A program made the translations under genes and the position numbers. A stretch of DNA of 64,000 nucleotides from Anaerohalosphaera lusitana. Lineage in GTDB: Bacteria; Planctomycetota; Phycisphaerae; Sedimentisphaerales; Anaerohalosphaeraceae. The stretch spans positions 3,588,593 to 3,652,592 of the forward strand of contig NZ_CP019791.1 in assembly GCF_002007645.1 (NCBI RefSeq). Reading direction: 5' to 3'. Of the stretch, positions 16,282-25,485 are shown piece by piece. The notes beneath the pieces were generated by a model that made no database searches, had not been told where the DNA came from, and worked only from the letters and a program-made list of their open reading frames with translations. Numbering within the stretch: the first letter of the stretch is position 1; each line of letters starts with the position of its first letter.

Positions 16282-18313
16282 CGTCTTTCCCTACACCGGT
16301 TTGACCCCATTGGTCGTTATCTTTATTTACTGCAAGCTCAGCATCGTAAGCTTCTGTGTCTTCGTAAAAGTTTTCTCTGGGAAGCTGTCTGTACCAGAAC
16401 AGGTACATGCCGCCCAATGCAAATGCCAAGATGATGCCTGCACCGACAAACTCCTTGAAATTGCCGATAACCAGCAGGACCGGCACGAGCAGGATCAGGT
16501 AATGCCAGGCAAGTACAAAGGGCAATGAAATGATATCGAAGAAATGCTCCCGGCTGACTTTCTTGCGGGTTTGGGGATCCAGTTTTTGCTTGAGATTGGG
16601 CCAGAGGCCAAACGGCTTGGTTTTCATGTAAAAGTTATACAAGATGTTCTGATCCATGGGCCTGGTCGCCAGGGTGCCGATTATAGATCCGGCCAGACTG
16701 AGAGAGCCAGTGAGGACAAATTGCCACAGCTCTGACATATCCGGCCAGAAGATGCGCTGCACGATGGCACTGCCGACCCCCATTGCCATGCCGATGGTAA
16801 AACCCCAGCCGTTGTAACGTTCCCAGTAAAACTTAATTGCGCTGGGTACGAAGAAGCCGGTTCCCAGGGCCATCATAAGCCAACCCCAGATGTCGTTGAT
16901 GTTTTTGACGGTGAAGGCCATGAAGTATCCGATCAAACCAATGGCGACGGTGCCGAGCCAACTGATGCGAATCAGCTCTTTGGTACTTGCATTTGGTCTG
17001 AAGAAGCCCTGGTACAGGTCTCGTGTGATCAGGCCAACGGCCCAGTTGACATTTCCGTCGAACGTGGACATGCAAGCGGAGGTCAGGGCGATGAGCAAGA
17101 GGCCCTTGAGACCGATCGGGATCGCATTCATGATCACAACAGGCAGAATGCGTTCGGGATTGATGGTGCCATGGAAGCTGGTCAACCGGATCTGTTCTGG
17201 CCAGGTGGACCCCAGTAAGTCCCGAAGCTGTGTCACGAGCTGCGGATATTCGGTAGGATGTTTGATGATCTCACTGACTGTGTGTTCCCATTGCTGATGA
17301 GTGACAGTGGTGAAGGTGTTCTTGATCATCATCTCCGCTTCGGCGAGAAGTGCCGTGTCCGGTATGTTCTGGTGTACAAAATATATACCGAGAACCGCAA
17401 ATCCGATCATCATCGGCCAGCGAAAGGCCATCAAGCTTGTCCAGAGAAAAGTCAGGGTGCCGCATTCGCGGTCGTTTCGAGCGCCGAAATACTTTGGCTC
17501 ACCGCCGCCGCCCAATCCATTTATGACGCTCTTGAGAAGATAGAACATTGCCATCAGGGTGAGGAAATTGTAGTTTCCGTATCCTTCGGGCATGTCGACC
17601 TTCCAGTGGGGAACGGAGCTGGTCCATTCCTGCACTCCGGAGATGCTGGTTGCCAGGCCTGGGAAATTGGGATCGAACCAGGTTTTCTGGATTGCCAGAA
17701 CGCTCACAACCAGCACGGCGGCAATGATGATCAGTCCCTGGAACAAGTCAGTGAAGACGACACCGTAGAAACCGGAGGCGGCTGTATATGCACATGCGAT
17801 CAAGATAACAACCAGTGAGCAGGCCTGGGGACTGTAAGGCAGGAAGGTGGAAAAGAATATGCCAACGCCTTTTGCGAGGTAAATAACCATGCCGATTGTG
17901 AAGATCTGCATTGCGATGGCTGTGATGATCCGTGCAGCCTTGCCGTCCGGGCCGTTACCGAAGCGGAATATCATCCACTCGGCTCCGGTGATACATCCGC
18001 TGCGTCGATGCCATTTCCCGGCCCAGATCAGAACGACGGCCATATGGATAGCAAGCCCGCCGCGAAGCTCGATCAGCATGCCCTTGGGGCCGAGCATGTA
18101 AAGGAATGAGATGATAACCGCGGTGCCCGTGATGTCGACAAATTGAGTGAAACCAGCAATGCCGAGCAGCCAACCCGGCAATCTTCGGCCGCCAATGAAA
18201 TAATCCTCTATGCTGTTGGAGGCTTTTTTCTGTAGATAGACTCCGATTCCCATCAAGATGATGAAATAGCCTGCAATCAGAATATAGTCAATCGGCGTTA
18301 AAAGTGTGCTCAA
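16253..18313 (-). CDS. Sodium:solute symporter (SSS family)
   Basis: This inner-membrane protein of about 686 residues has some 14-15 hydrophobic segments. It has the SSS family start (DYILIAGYFIILMGIGVYLQKK, then SIEDYFIGGRRLPGWLLG). It would couple sodium entry to sugar uptake, which suits a marine habitat. A TTG at 18313 is the likely start because GTGAGG lies six bases before it; the alternative GTG at 18346 has no ribosome site. It overlaps the GH99-like gene by 29 bases. Upstream, the gap to the GH38 gene holds a 14-base palindrome and a GTAAT/ATTAC repeat. The transported sugar is probably a mannose-containing mono- or oligosaccharide, by context only. Confidence 0.88.
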   Translation of the reverse strand: MSTLLTPIDYILIAGYFIILMGIGVYLQKKASNSIEDYFIGGRRLPGWLLGIAGFTQFVDITGTAVIISFLYMLGPKGMLIELRGGLAIHMAVVLIWAGKWHRRSGCITGAEWMIFRFGNGPDGKAARIITAIAMQIFTIGMVIYLAKGVGIFFSTFLPYSPQACSLVVILIACAYTAASGFYGVVFTDLFQGLIIIAAVLVVSVLAIQKTWFDPNFPGLATSISGVQEWTSSVPHWKVDMPEGYGNYNFLTLMAMFYLLKSVINGLGGGGEPKYFGARNDRECGTLTFLWTSLMAFRWPMMIGFAVLGIYFVHQNIPDTALLAEAEMMIKNTFTTVTHQQWEHTVSEIIKHPTEYPQLVTQLRDLLGSTWPEQIRLTSFHGTINPERILPVVIMNAIPIGLKGLLLIALTSACMSTFDGNVNWAVGLITRDLYQGFFRPNASTKELIRISWLGTVAIGLIGYFMAFTVKNINDIWGWLMMALGTGFFVPSAIKFYWERYNGWGFTIGMAMGVGSAIVQRIFWPDMSELWQFVLTGSLSLAGSIIGTLATRPMDQNILYNFYMKTKPFGLWPNLKQKLDPQTRKKVSREHFFDIISLPFVLAWHYLILLVPVLLVIGNFKEFVGAGIILAFALGGMYLFWYRQLPRENFYEDTEAYDAELAVNKDNDQWGQTGVGKDDDSNKKKFL

Positions 18314-18352
18314 TATTAACCTCACTTCCGTGTCAATCAGAAACACTGTCGC

Positions 18353-18366
18353 GTCTATATATAGAC
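18353..18366. promoter_or_regulatory. 14-base palindrome upstream of SSS gene
   Basis: GTCTATATATAGAC is its own reverse complement. It lies 40 bases upstream of the symporter start, inside the only sizeable gap in the GH38-symporter stretch, where a promoter could sit. The TATATA core could also serve as a -10 element. A regulator site is a guess from position and symmetry. Confidence 0.3.
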
Positions 18367-18386
18367 ATTTCCCGACAATGCCTCCG

Positions 18387-18401
18387 GTAATGTTTAATTA
18401 C
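18387..18401. promoter_or_regulatory. GTAAT-N5-ATTAC inverted repeat
   Basis: This short perfect inverted repeat lies between the GH38 and SSS genes. The half-sites match the GTAATTAC palindromes near 42.2 and 48.27 kb, in the intergenic regions next to the phosphoesterase gene and the GntR-type regulator. The shared half-site could be a common operator; the repeats are short and chance is possible. Confidence 0.22.
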
Positions 18402-18415
18402 ACATTTACTCGAAG

Positions 18416-21367
18416 TCAGTGTACAAGGAATTCCAGCGTCTTAATCTCCTTGGGCCTTATTTCAAGATTACACCAGCCAGCCTCGTCCAGTGCAAGTTCT
18501 TTTTCGGGTAGTTCTTCCAGGTTCACGGTCCGTGCCCTTGTCCAGGGCTGCTTACCGGTGCCTGGGAGAGCCATTTCGTTCTTGAGTCTTTCAATGGGGC
18601 TTGGTGACGATGGGAAATCAGCCATTCCACCGTTGAGCCGTATTTTAGTCCGGATAGCTGCTGAGGAGGGATTGAACAGACGGACGACCCATCCGCTGCC
18701 TTGCTCGCTTTGTTTGACGGCAGAGACGGCGATACGCTCATCGGAAATCTCAAGGAAGGACTTTTTGAGCGGTTCTGTGCCATTTTCGGTCGGAGCGGTC
18801 TGGCCTATGACCAGCGGCAGGTTGAACTTTTCAGCAGCATTCCAGAGGTCAGCTTTTTCCCAGTCGCCCTGGTGGGGCATGACTGCATAGTGGAACTTAT
18901 GTCTGCCGAGGCACTGCGAGCTCTTGTCGATCTGACTGTAGTCGGTCATTTCCTGGGTGACGCAGATACGCAGCGGGAAACAGCGAAGCAGTGTGAGGCG
19001 CAGTTCGGGCTGAGTCTGATCGGTCGCTTCGTAGGCTTTCATGCCCTCGTTCAAGAGTGCAAGGCCGTGGGTTCCGTCGGAGATATCGATAAATGAGTTC
19101 ATGGGCTGTTCGGCCTGCGGGGTCTCGAGGCAGTTATCCGAGTATGTGATCTTGACGGGGCGTTCGGCTACGTCAAACTGGCTTTGGGCGAAGGTGGTAT
19201 CGGCCGTGATGCCGCTTGGGAAGGCGACCTGGAGGTGGTGATCTTCGACGGTGTTGTCGACTTCGGTCACGATGTCTACCCATGACTGGCCCTTGCGCAG
19301 CGTGATCGTGTTTTCGATATGGACGGTTTTGAAGTGCCTGCTGCGGGCACTATCATCGGCGGTACGGCAGGCAGGCAGCGACCAGTCGATAGCAATTTGA
19401 TAGACGGTTTCGAGGGCGCCTTCGCGAATCAGGGTGATCTGTGCGCTTTCGTTTATTGTCGTAAAGTCCTGCTTAGCTTCAACATCCCGGTGCTGCCAGG
19501 GGTCGCCGACTTCGGCTGTGTCGGTGAAGTATCCCATGCGTTCGAACACTTTTCCGGTTCGCTTGTCGGTAATCGTCATTGTGCCGTTGCCTTGGATGGC
19601 TACGCGGAGGTATTCGTTTTCCATCGTGTTGGTGCCTGTGACCATTGTGGCGGGCCGGGGCTGAACGGTATCCTCTGCGCTGATCGGCCGGACGAAGAAA
19701 GTCGTGTAGCCGGCTGGGGGGATATTCTTCAGCGCGGCCCTGGCGCGGTATTGTGTGGTCAGGAAATTGTTGGCTGTGTCGTTGGGTGACTGAACGACCT
19801 GGAACGATTCGGAGGATCCGAGCACCTGCACATCGGCCTTGCGTCCGTGTACGTCCACGATCTCGAATGAGCCGGACCCGGCTTCACGCGGGATCTCGAG
19901 GTTCAGCGAGACGACTTCGTCTCGCTTGAATGGGGCGGGGTTGTAGACCAGCAAGGCGATGGACTCGTCTTCATGTGCGGCGTAGTCGAGGGTGCCGGCA
20001 ATATCGAGCAGAGCCCGTTCGGAGACGCAGCCGGCGATCTCGCGACACTGGCGGGTGCGGAAAAGCATGTCCTCACTGACAACGGCACGGCTGCAACCGC
20101 CGATGGAATCGTGGCCGTGGTTCTGCAGCAGCCATTCGTATGCGTGGGCGAGGAACTGCTGGGGGTATTCTGCGCCGAGCATGGAAGCGTAAACGGCCAG
20201 CGGTTCGGCGTACCGGATCAGCTCTCGTTCGGTCCTGAAGTTGTCCATCTTGATGTCCATGCGAGCCGAGATCACTCCGCCGAACAGCGGGCTGGTGGCC
20301 TTGGAGTCGGAATAGTATCGCATCTCGCCCTTGCAGACGGGCAGGTCGTCGAGATTGACGTTTTCAAGGACCTGTTTCTGGAACTCTTCGAAGGTGCTGT
20401 GGATCACTTCGGCGTTGCCCTGGAGGGCCTTATTGCAGTCCTCGATCATCCTGACCTCTCGGATGTCGGGGCAGGAAGAATCGTGGCCGCAGGACCAGAA
20501 ACGGTGGGGAGTTGTCCAGTCGCCGTCCTGTTCCTGCATGGCCTGTTTGGCGCGGGCGGGGATCGATGCTGGGTCGTAGCCGAATTTGGGACGAGCGTAC
20601 TGAGCGTCGAATTGGCTGTAAAGGTCGCCGACGAATTTGAAGGGACCGTTGCCGGAGTTCCAGGGAACGACGCGGCTGTCCTCGTCTTGCTGCTGCCAGT
20701 ATGCGGGACGCTGGATGACGTACCAGACATTGTATCGCGGGCGCATGGAGAGACGGGAGCCGACGATACGGGTGCCGTCAGCCCCCTGCCATATGTATTC
20801 TGAGTTGGGGGACTGTTCGGTGTTGACGCCTCTGTAGAATGCCGCGAACTCGATGCCGAATGATTTGTAGATCTGCGGCATCTGGGATATCTGTCCCCAG
20901 CCGAACGGAGAGTAGCCGGTCTTGCTGACATGGCCCATTTCGCCGGCAATCTTGTGGCCGAGCAGGAGGTTGCGGATGAGGGATTCGCCAGCCACGGAGA
21001 ATTCATCCGGCAGGCAGAACCAGGGGCCGACGAGAAGTTTTTTGTCCTTGATGAGCTGTCGGACGGTTTGCTCTTTTTCGGGTCGGATCTCAAGATAGTC
21101 GCGAAGAGGGATAGTCTGGGAGTCGAGGTGGAACGACTTGAACTGCGGCTCCTTTTCGAAGATGTCCAACAGCATGTCCATCATGTACACGAGCATGTGT
21201 CTGGTTCGCTGCATCGAGAACCGCCACTCGCGGTCCCAATGGGTATTTGAAATGAAGTGACACTGCTGAAGAGGCTGCGTCTTGCTTATTTTGTTTATGA
21301 GTCCATGCGAGTATGGCTTTATTTTTTTTCTACCGGCTTGTTTGTTTTTACCACTTATTATTTCCAT
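18416..21367 (-). CDS. GH38 alpha-mannosidase-like protein lacking nucleophile Asp
   Basis: This 983-residue protein covers the full length of glycoside hydrolase family 38. The zinc-binding HWD is at residues 43-45 (NTHWDREW), VGPWFCLPDEF is near 113-123, and the third zinc ligand lies in NHGHDSIGG. At the position of the catalytic Asp, where relatives read PD-x-FG, this protein reads GYSPFGWGQISQMPQIY, with Phe155 aligned to the nucleophile and zinc ligand. No Asp or Glu lies nearby and the reading frame is intact. No signal peptide is seen, so it should act in the cytoplasm on imported oligosaccharides, if active. It starts four bases after the HAD gene. GGGGAT lies upstream of the ATG. 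Confidence 0.87.
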   Translation of the reverse strand: MEIISGKNKQAGRKKIKPYSHGLINKISKTQPLQQCHFISNTHWDREWRFSMQRTRHMLVYMMDMLLDIFEKEPQFKSFHLDSQTIPLRDYLEIRPEKEQTVRQLIKDKKLLVGPWFCLPDEFSVAGESLIRNLLLGHKIAGEMGHVSKTGYSPFGWGQISQMPQIYKSFGIEFAAFYRGVNTEQSPNSEYIWQGADGTRIVGSRLSMRPRYNVWYVIQRPAYWQQQDEDSRVVPWNSGNGPFKFVGDLYSQFDAQYARPKFGYDPASIPARAKQAMQEQDGDWTTPHRFWSCGHDSSCPDIREVRMIEDCNKALQGNAEVIHSTFEEFQKQVLENVNLDDLPVCKGEMRYYSDSKATSPLFGGVISARMDIKMDNFRTERELIRYAEPLAVYASMLGAEYPQQFLAHAYEWLLQNHGHDSIGGCSRAVVSEDMLFRTRQCREIAGCVSERALLDIAGTLDYAAHEDESIALLVYNPAPFKRDEVVSLNLEIPREAGSGSFEIVDVHGRKADVQVLGSSESFQVVQSPNDTANNFLTTQYRARAALKNIPPAGYTTFFVRPISAEDTVQPRPATMVTGTNTMENEYLRVAIQGNGTMTITDKRTGKVFERMGYFTDTAEVGDPWQHRDVEAKQDFTTINESAQITLIREGALETVYQIAIDWSLPACRTADDSARSRHFKTVHIENTITLRKGQSWVDIVTEVDNTVEDHHLQVAFPSGITADTTFAQSQFDVAERPVKITYSDNCLETPQAEQPMNSFIDISDGTHGLALLNEGMKAYEATDQTQPELRLTLLRCFPLRICVTQEMTDYSQIDKSSQCLGRHKFHYAVMPHQGDWEKADLWNAAEKFNLPLVIGQTAPTENGTEPLKKSFLEISDERIAVSAVKQSEQGSGWVVRLFNPSSAAIRTKIRLNGGMADFPSSPSPIERLKNEMALPGTGKQPWTRARTVNLEELPEKELALDEAGWCNLEIRPKEIKTLEFLVH

Positions 21368-21371
21368 TATT

Positions 21372-22409
21372 TTAATCCCCGATGATTTTCAAAATCTGGT
21401 TTAAGTCATTGCAGTGATGATGGCAGAGTCCCAAGGTACCGCTTTGGGCGATATTGCCGCCTGCCAAGCCTACGACAGGGAAGTTTGCAAGGCGTATGGC
21501 ACAAACTCCTGCGCTGCTGTCTTCGATACCTATGACCTGAGTATTATTCTGAGGCTCGATGCCCAGTCCCACGCGCGCGACTTCTGCGTAGAGCCACGGA
21601 TGGGGCTTGGGTGAGAGTTCTCCTAAGGTTCCTACAGAGCCTTTTCTGAGCGGGAAGCCTGCTGTAATGATTGCGTCGTAGAATTCTTTTGGGTCGGGCA
21701 TGTTCAGTGTCTTGAAGGCCGAGACTATCTCCGGCCAGGCCTTTTCGTACAGGCCTGAGGTCACCAGACCAATTTTTATCTTGCGTGATTTCAGTTCGCA
21801 GAGGAAGTTCTTTAGCCCCGGGGTGGGGACGAAGGCGTCTGTTCTGCCGCGACCGTTCATTATCTCGTTCATTTCGCGGTGGGTGTGTTCGAAGTAATAG
21901 TCGCGTGCCTGTTCGATCGTTTTGTCGGGGCAATACTTGTCAATACAGTATTGGAGGTGCTCGGAGACGCTGTGGCCCGAAACGAAGGGCAGGTCCTCGT
22001 CACTGAGCTCGAATTCGGGTTTGTCGAGGAGCGAAGCTGTGGTCATTTGAATGATCCAAATCCAGAAGCCTTCGCTTCGAACGCTTGTACCATCAAGGTC
22101 CATAAGCACCGCTCTGGTCGGCTTCTTTATTTCGACAGGCTGAATGGGGTAGTAGGCCGGGTAGCCCAACGCAGAATTTACGTAGGCGAGGACATGAGAA
22201 TCAAAAAATATGAATTCCACTTTTCCGTCGCCGGTTTGGCAGATGTAGTTTACGCCACCGATGCCCGTATGAAATTTTGCATCGCTGGTCGAGGCGAGGG
22301 GCGCAAAGTCTTCGTTCTTTGCATTAGGGCCTAAGCAACGAATGTATTCTTCGCTGTTTAGAGATGCAAATGTTGTCATGTTTGAATGTTTATCTGACAG
22401 GCTTTTCAT
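21372..22409 (-). CDS. HAD hydrolase, beta-phosphoglucomutase-like, with N-terminal extension
   Basis: This protein of about 345 residues belongs to the haloacid dehalogenase superfamily, subgroup of sugar-phosphate phosphatases and beta-phosphoglucomutases. Motif I is MDLDGTSVR near residue 98, motif II VTSG, motif III Lys in SPKPHPWLY, and motif IV GIEDSSAGVCA. It probably handles a sugar phosphate in the cytoplasm. The ~95 residues before motif I are unusual, since motif I normally lies within the first 20 residues. The start is uncertain: ATGs at 22409 and 22379 are in frame, neither with a clear ribosome site, but conserved-looking sequence extends back past both. It lies 33-51 bases after the large metallophosphoesterase gene and four bases before the GH38 gene. 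Confidence 0.82.
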   Translation of the reverse strand: MKSLSDKHSNMTTFASLNSEEYIRCLGPNAKNEDFAPLASTSDAKFHTGIGGVNYICQTGDGKVEFIFFDSHVLAYVNSALGYPAYYPIQPVEIKKPTRAVLMDLDGTSVRSEGFWIWIIQMTTASLLDKPEFELSDEDLPFVSGHSVSEHLQYCIDKYCPDKTIEQARDYYFEHTHREMNEIMNGRGRTDAFVPTPGLKNFLCELKSRKIKIGLVTSGLYEKAWPEIVSAFKTLNMPDPKEFYDAIITAGFPLRKGSVGTLGELSPKPHPWLYAEVARVGLGIEPQNNTQVIGIEDSSAGVCAIRLANFPVVGLAGGNIAQSGTLGLCHHHCNDLNQILKIIGD

Positions 22410-22460
22410 TTTAGTCGGCGATTGCAATTTGTTTGATAATTTCGACTTGCCATCTTTTTT

Positions 22461-25409
22461 CTACAACCATTCGTTTGAGAGGACCGCGAAATCCAGCAGG
22501 TCCACCCGGCCGTCCTTGGGCTGGGCGATATCGGCCGGTGAATCTTCCGTCAGCCAATCCTGAGCCAGGGAGGATACGTCCTGCAGGTCGACATCGTTGT
22601 CGCAATCCAGATCGGCCGGTCCAAGGCAGACAAGCAATTCCATTTCCGCAAGCTGAACAGCGATCGCGGTTGTAACGTCTGCGACTTCGGCGATCTCCAG
22701 TCGATAGATGTTATATGAGTCGGGGGTGTCAATTGAGAAACGGCGTCTCTGGAAGCGGCTGGTGAAGGTTTCGTCCGTTCTTGAATCCAGGATTTGCCAC
22801 TGCAGGCCGCCGTCGTTGGAGCCAAGCAGGTTCCAGTCGCTGGGGTCGCGATCGGGGTGATCATTTGCGGAGGTGAGTGCGTAATCGGTCGCGGCTACGG
22901 TTGTGCCGTCGGCATACCGCCACTGGACCCAGCTATTGGTCGGTGAGAAGTCCAGCCACTTAGTTTGGGGGTCGCCGTCGAAGGCTTTGTCTGCGGTTTC
23001 GCCGTTGTCTGGATGTTCTCCTTTGGCCGAGGCGCCGATGGGAACTTGCGCGGGCGCTATGTCCAGGGTGGTCGTGGTGCTTGCGTTGAGATCGATATTT
23101 ACATCCACGATGCGGTATTGATCACCGTCAAACTGCTGGTCGATCGTGCCGGCGGAAACGCCGTAAGTCGTGCCTTTGGGCATGACAAAGCGTACGCGTG
23201 CGCCGTTGATGGGGAAGCTGAACCGGTTTACAAACTCGGCGGAGTTGGTCGAGGCTGATCCGTCGTTGGGCTTGGTGTAGTTGAGTTCGAGATTTGACAC
23301 CCATGTTGAGGGTGTATCCTGGTTTCCGCTGTAAAGTACGCTTGTAACAGAGTTTGTTCCTGAGGGTGTAGTGAATGTTCCGGCAGTGTTATTGACTTCG
23401 AACAAGTTGAATTCGAAGTGATCCCTGATCGAACGTGCTATGTATGCCACTTCAGGACTGCCGTCATCGAACGGATATGGGTTGCTCGTTCCCACATGGT
23501 GTTTGTCACCAGCGAGTACGAGGTCCAGAGGACTATGATCGTCAACGAACTCATGCATCTTGTCGTAGCAGTGACCAGCGGTTAAGAAGAAGTTGCCGCC
23601 TGAGCCTTGGCCGTTGAGCCAGGCGACGGCCTGGTCGATCTGGTACTGGTGGTTCTTTGCGCTGCTTGTTGAAACGGCCCAAGCATTGTTGAGGGGCATG
23701 AACCGGCCGTTGCCGTATTTGAAGCAGGAACTTTGCAGGCCCCAGTAATCGTTGAAGAAGTCAGCGTTCTCCTGCTCAGTTGCCTGCGGCCAGTCATTTG
23801 CGATCAGTGCATCGTGGTCACCAGGAACCAGGAAGGTCGCAGCGGAGGCGTCGGCCATTCCCTTGGTTCCGAGGGCATCGTTGCCCAGGAAATAGTAAAC
23901 CTCTCTTTCCGGATGGTTTCGGACGTTGTACATGTTGTCGCCGGTCTCGATGATGATCTGGGCATCAATGATGTTTGCGATGTCGATCATAGCCGATTTG
24001 CGGGCCAGCAGAACGTCGGTGTCGTGGTTGTACTGGTAGAGGTGTCCGTCGGACATGTGCATTATGTAGTAGCTGTCTTTGTAGTCCGTTACCACCTTGA
24101 CGGCGCCGTAAGAGGCGACGCTGCCTAATGATGTTCTCAGTACAAGGTCGTAGCGATCTGCCGGGGCGTTGGGTGGAACGGTGACTGTGATGCGGGTGTC
24201 ATATCTGTTGCCGGACATCTGGTCGTAGACCCAGTTGCCGGTGACGGTGCTGTGGGATGGGTTAACAGTGTGGTACGGGCCCTGCAGTTCTACGGTGTTG
24301 ACGATCTGTCCGGGGTCGGCGTCGAACCAGACGTCGAAAGCCTGGCCCGCTTTTGCGATGGCGGTAGTGGATCGCCAGGGGTAAACGATCTTACCGGCTG
24401 AACCGGTGGTTTGCGTTTTGAAGCTCCACGTGACGCCTTTCCATGGGCTGTCGGGGTGATCGGGGTTGATCTCGTCGACTCGCCAGTAGTAGGTCGTGTT
24501 CAGGTCGAGTGTGCCGGGGTCGAAGGTCGTTTCGGTCCGGCTGGCCTGGAACTCGGTTTGGTCGGGTGTGGGGTCGGTGCCGAAATAGACGTTGTGTGAG
24601 ACTGCGTTGGCGCCGGCTGTCCAGGTGAGGTCAGTTATGGTGCTGACGCCGACTGCGCCGTTGCCGGGGGAGGGGTTGGCGGCTTTTTCGGGTGTGTTGG
24701 CAACGATCGTCGTTTTGCCGGGGGTGGTGATGTTGTAGTCGACGGACAGGGTGCCCAGGCCGTCGAAGCCGGTGAGCCGGCCGTCGGATATGTAGCTGTT
24801 GACGGTTGTGAGCGCGTCGCCATCGATCAACAGCTTGCCGGTGTCGGCTATGTCCATTGTACCGCCGGCTGAAATGGTGAGCGAGCTGCATGTTATGGTG
24901 CCGCCATTTAGCTGGACTCGGCCGGTGCCGCCGTTGGTGGCGAGGCCCAGGGTGCCGGTGACGATGAGCGTGCCTGCGGTCATGTTTATGCGGCCGGTGC
25001 CTTCTCTTCCAGCGGTGAGGCTAGAGCGACACGTGATGGTGCCTCCGCTGATGTTGAATACGCCTTCGTTGCTGGATCCGTAACCCAGAATGAACCAACT
25101 GTCGGTCGTGAGGGAGCCGCCGGTTATTGTGATACTGTCGGAGGAACTGGACCAGTCGCCGACGACGAGTTCTTTGGTCAAAGCAGTCGTGCCTGAGTCG
25201 ATGACGGGGCCATCGCCGCCCTGCCGAATCGCTACCTTGTCGGTCGAATCGGGGACGCGATTTGTACCGGTGCTGTCCTGCCAGTTTGCGGAGTTGCGCC
25301 AGAGTCGGTCAGTGCCTGAATTGGTCCAGTCCACATCCGCAAAGGCGGTGCCGATAAGAAGGGACAGTGACACTATAGCTGTTGCAAATATTTGTATTTG
25401 CTTATTCAT
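22461..25409 (-). CDS. Secreted multidomain metallophosphoesterase with dockerin-like end
   Basis: This protein of about 982 residues starts with a signal peptide (MNKQIQIFATAIVSLSLLIG) and the shared beta-solenoid module (residues 25-235, GG-rich repeats such as NISGGTITC). A fibronectin-III-like domain (240-335) follows. Then comes a calcineurin-like metallophosphoesterase whose ligands are visible in MSDGHLY, ETGDN, VPGDHD, TAGHC and AGDKHH (445-640). Next is an F5/8C-like segment (790-905, KAFDGDPQTKW). Last are two EF-hand-like dockerin repeats, DLDCDNDVDLQDVSSLAQDW and a second one ending in SNEWL. It is therefore an extracellular phosphoesterase of unknown substrate. The start is chosen for the signal peptide; the ribosome site is weak. 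Confidence 0.82.
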   Translation of the reverse strand: MNKQIQIFATAIVSLSLLIGTAFADVDWTNSGTDRLWRNSANWQDSTGTNRVPDSTDKVAIRQGGDGPVIDSGTTALTKELVVGDWSSSSDSITITGGSLTTDSWFILGYGSSNEGVFNISGGTITCRSSLTAGREGTGRINMTAGTLIVTGTLGLATNGGTGRVQLNGGTITCSSLTISAGGTMDIADTGKLLIDGDALTTVNSYISDGRLTGFDGLGTLSVDYNITTPGKTTIVANTPEKAANPSPGNGAVGVSTITDLTWTAGANAVSHNVYFGTDPTPDQTEFQASRTETTFDPGTLDLNTTYYWRVDEINPDHPDSPWKGVTWSFKTQTTGSAGKIVYPWRSTTAIAKAGQAFDVWFDADPGQIVNTVELQGPYHTVNPSHSTVTGNWVYDQMSGNRYDTRITVTVPPNAPADRYDLVLRTSLGSVASYGAVKVVTDYKDSYYIMHMSDGHLYQYNHDTDVLLARKSAMIDIANIIDAQIIIETGDNMYNVRNHPEREVYYFLGNDALGTKGMADASAATFLVPGDHDALIANDWPQATEQENADFFNDYWGLQSSCFKYGNGRFMPLNNAWAVSTSSAKNHQYQIDQAVAWLNGQGSGGNFFLTAGHCYDKMHEFVDDHSPLDLVLAGDKHHVGTSNPYPFDDGSPEVAYIARSIRDHFEFNLFEVNNTAGTFTTPSGTNSVTSVLYSGNQDTPSTWVSNLELNYTKPNDGSASTNSAEFVNRFSFPINGARVRFVMPKGTTYGVSAGTIDQQFDGDQYRIVDVNIDLNASTTTTLDIAPAQVPIGASAKGEHPDNGETADKAFDGDPQTKWLDFSPTNSWVQWRYADGTTVAATDYALTSANDHPDRDPSDWNLLGSNDGGLQWQILDSRTDETFTSRFQRRRFSIDTPDSYNIYRLEIAEVADVTTAIAVQLAEMELLVCLGPADLDCDNDVDLQDVSSLAQDWLTEDSPADIAQPKDGRVDLLDFAVLSNEWL

Positions 25410-25485
25410 TGTCGGTTGCTCTGTCATTTTCAAGCTAGAAAAACGTTTTTTAAATTTACATCAGTTATTGATACACCGGATATTA

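Noticed and set aside
19973-20803. 276-codon plus-strand reading inside the GH38 gene
   Set aside because: It is antisense to a full-length GH38 protein with conserved motifs throughout.
20895-20925. Frameshift or sequencing error explaining the missing GH38 Asp
   Set aside because: The frame is open and conserved on both sides without gaps, so a local error would need paired compensating changes.
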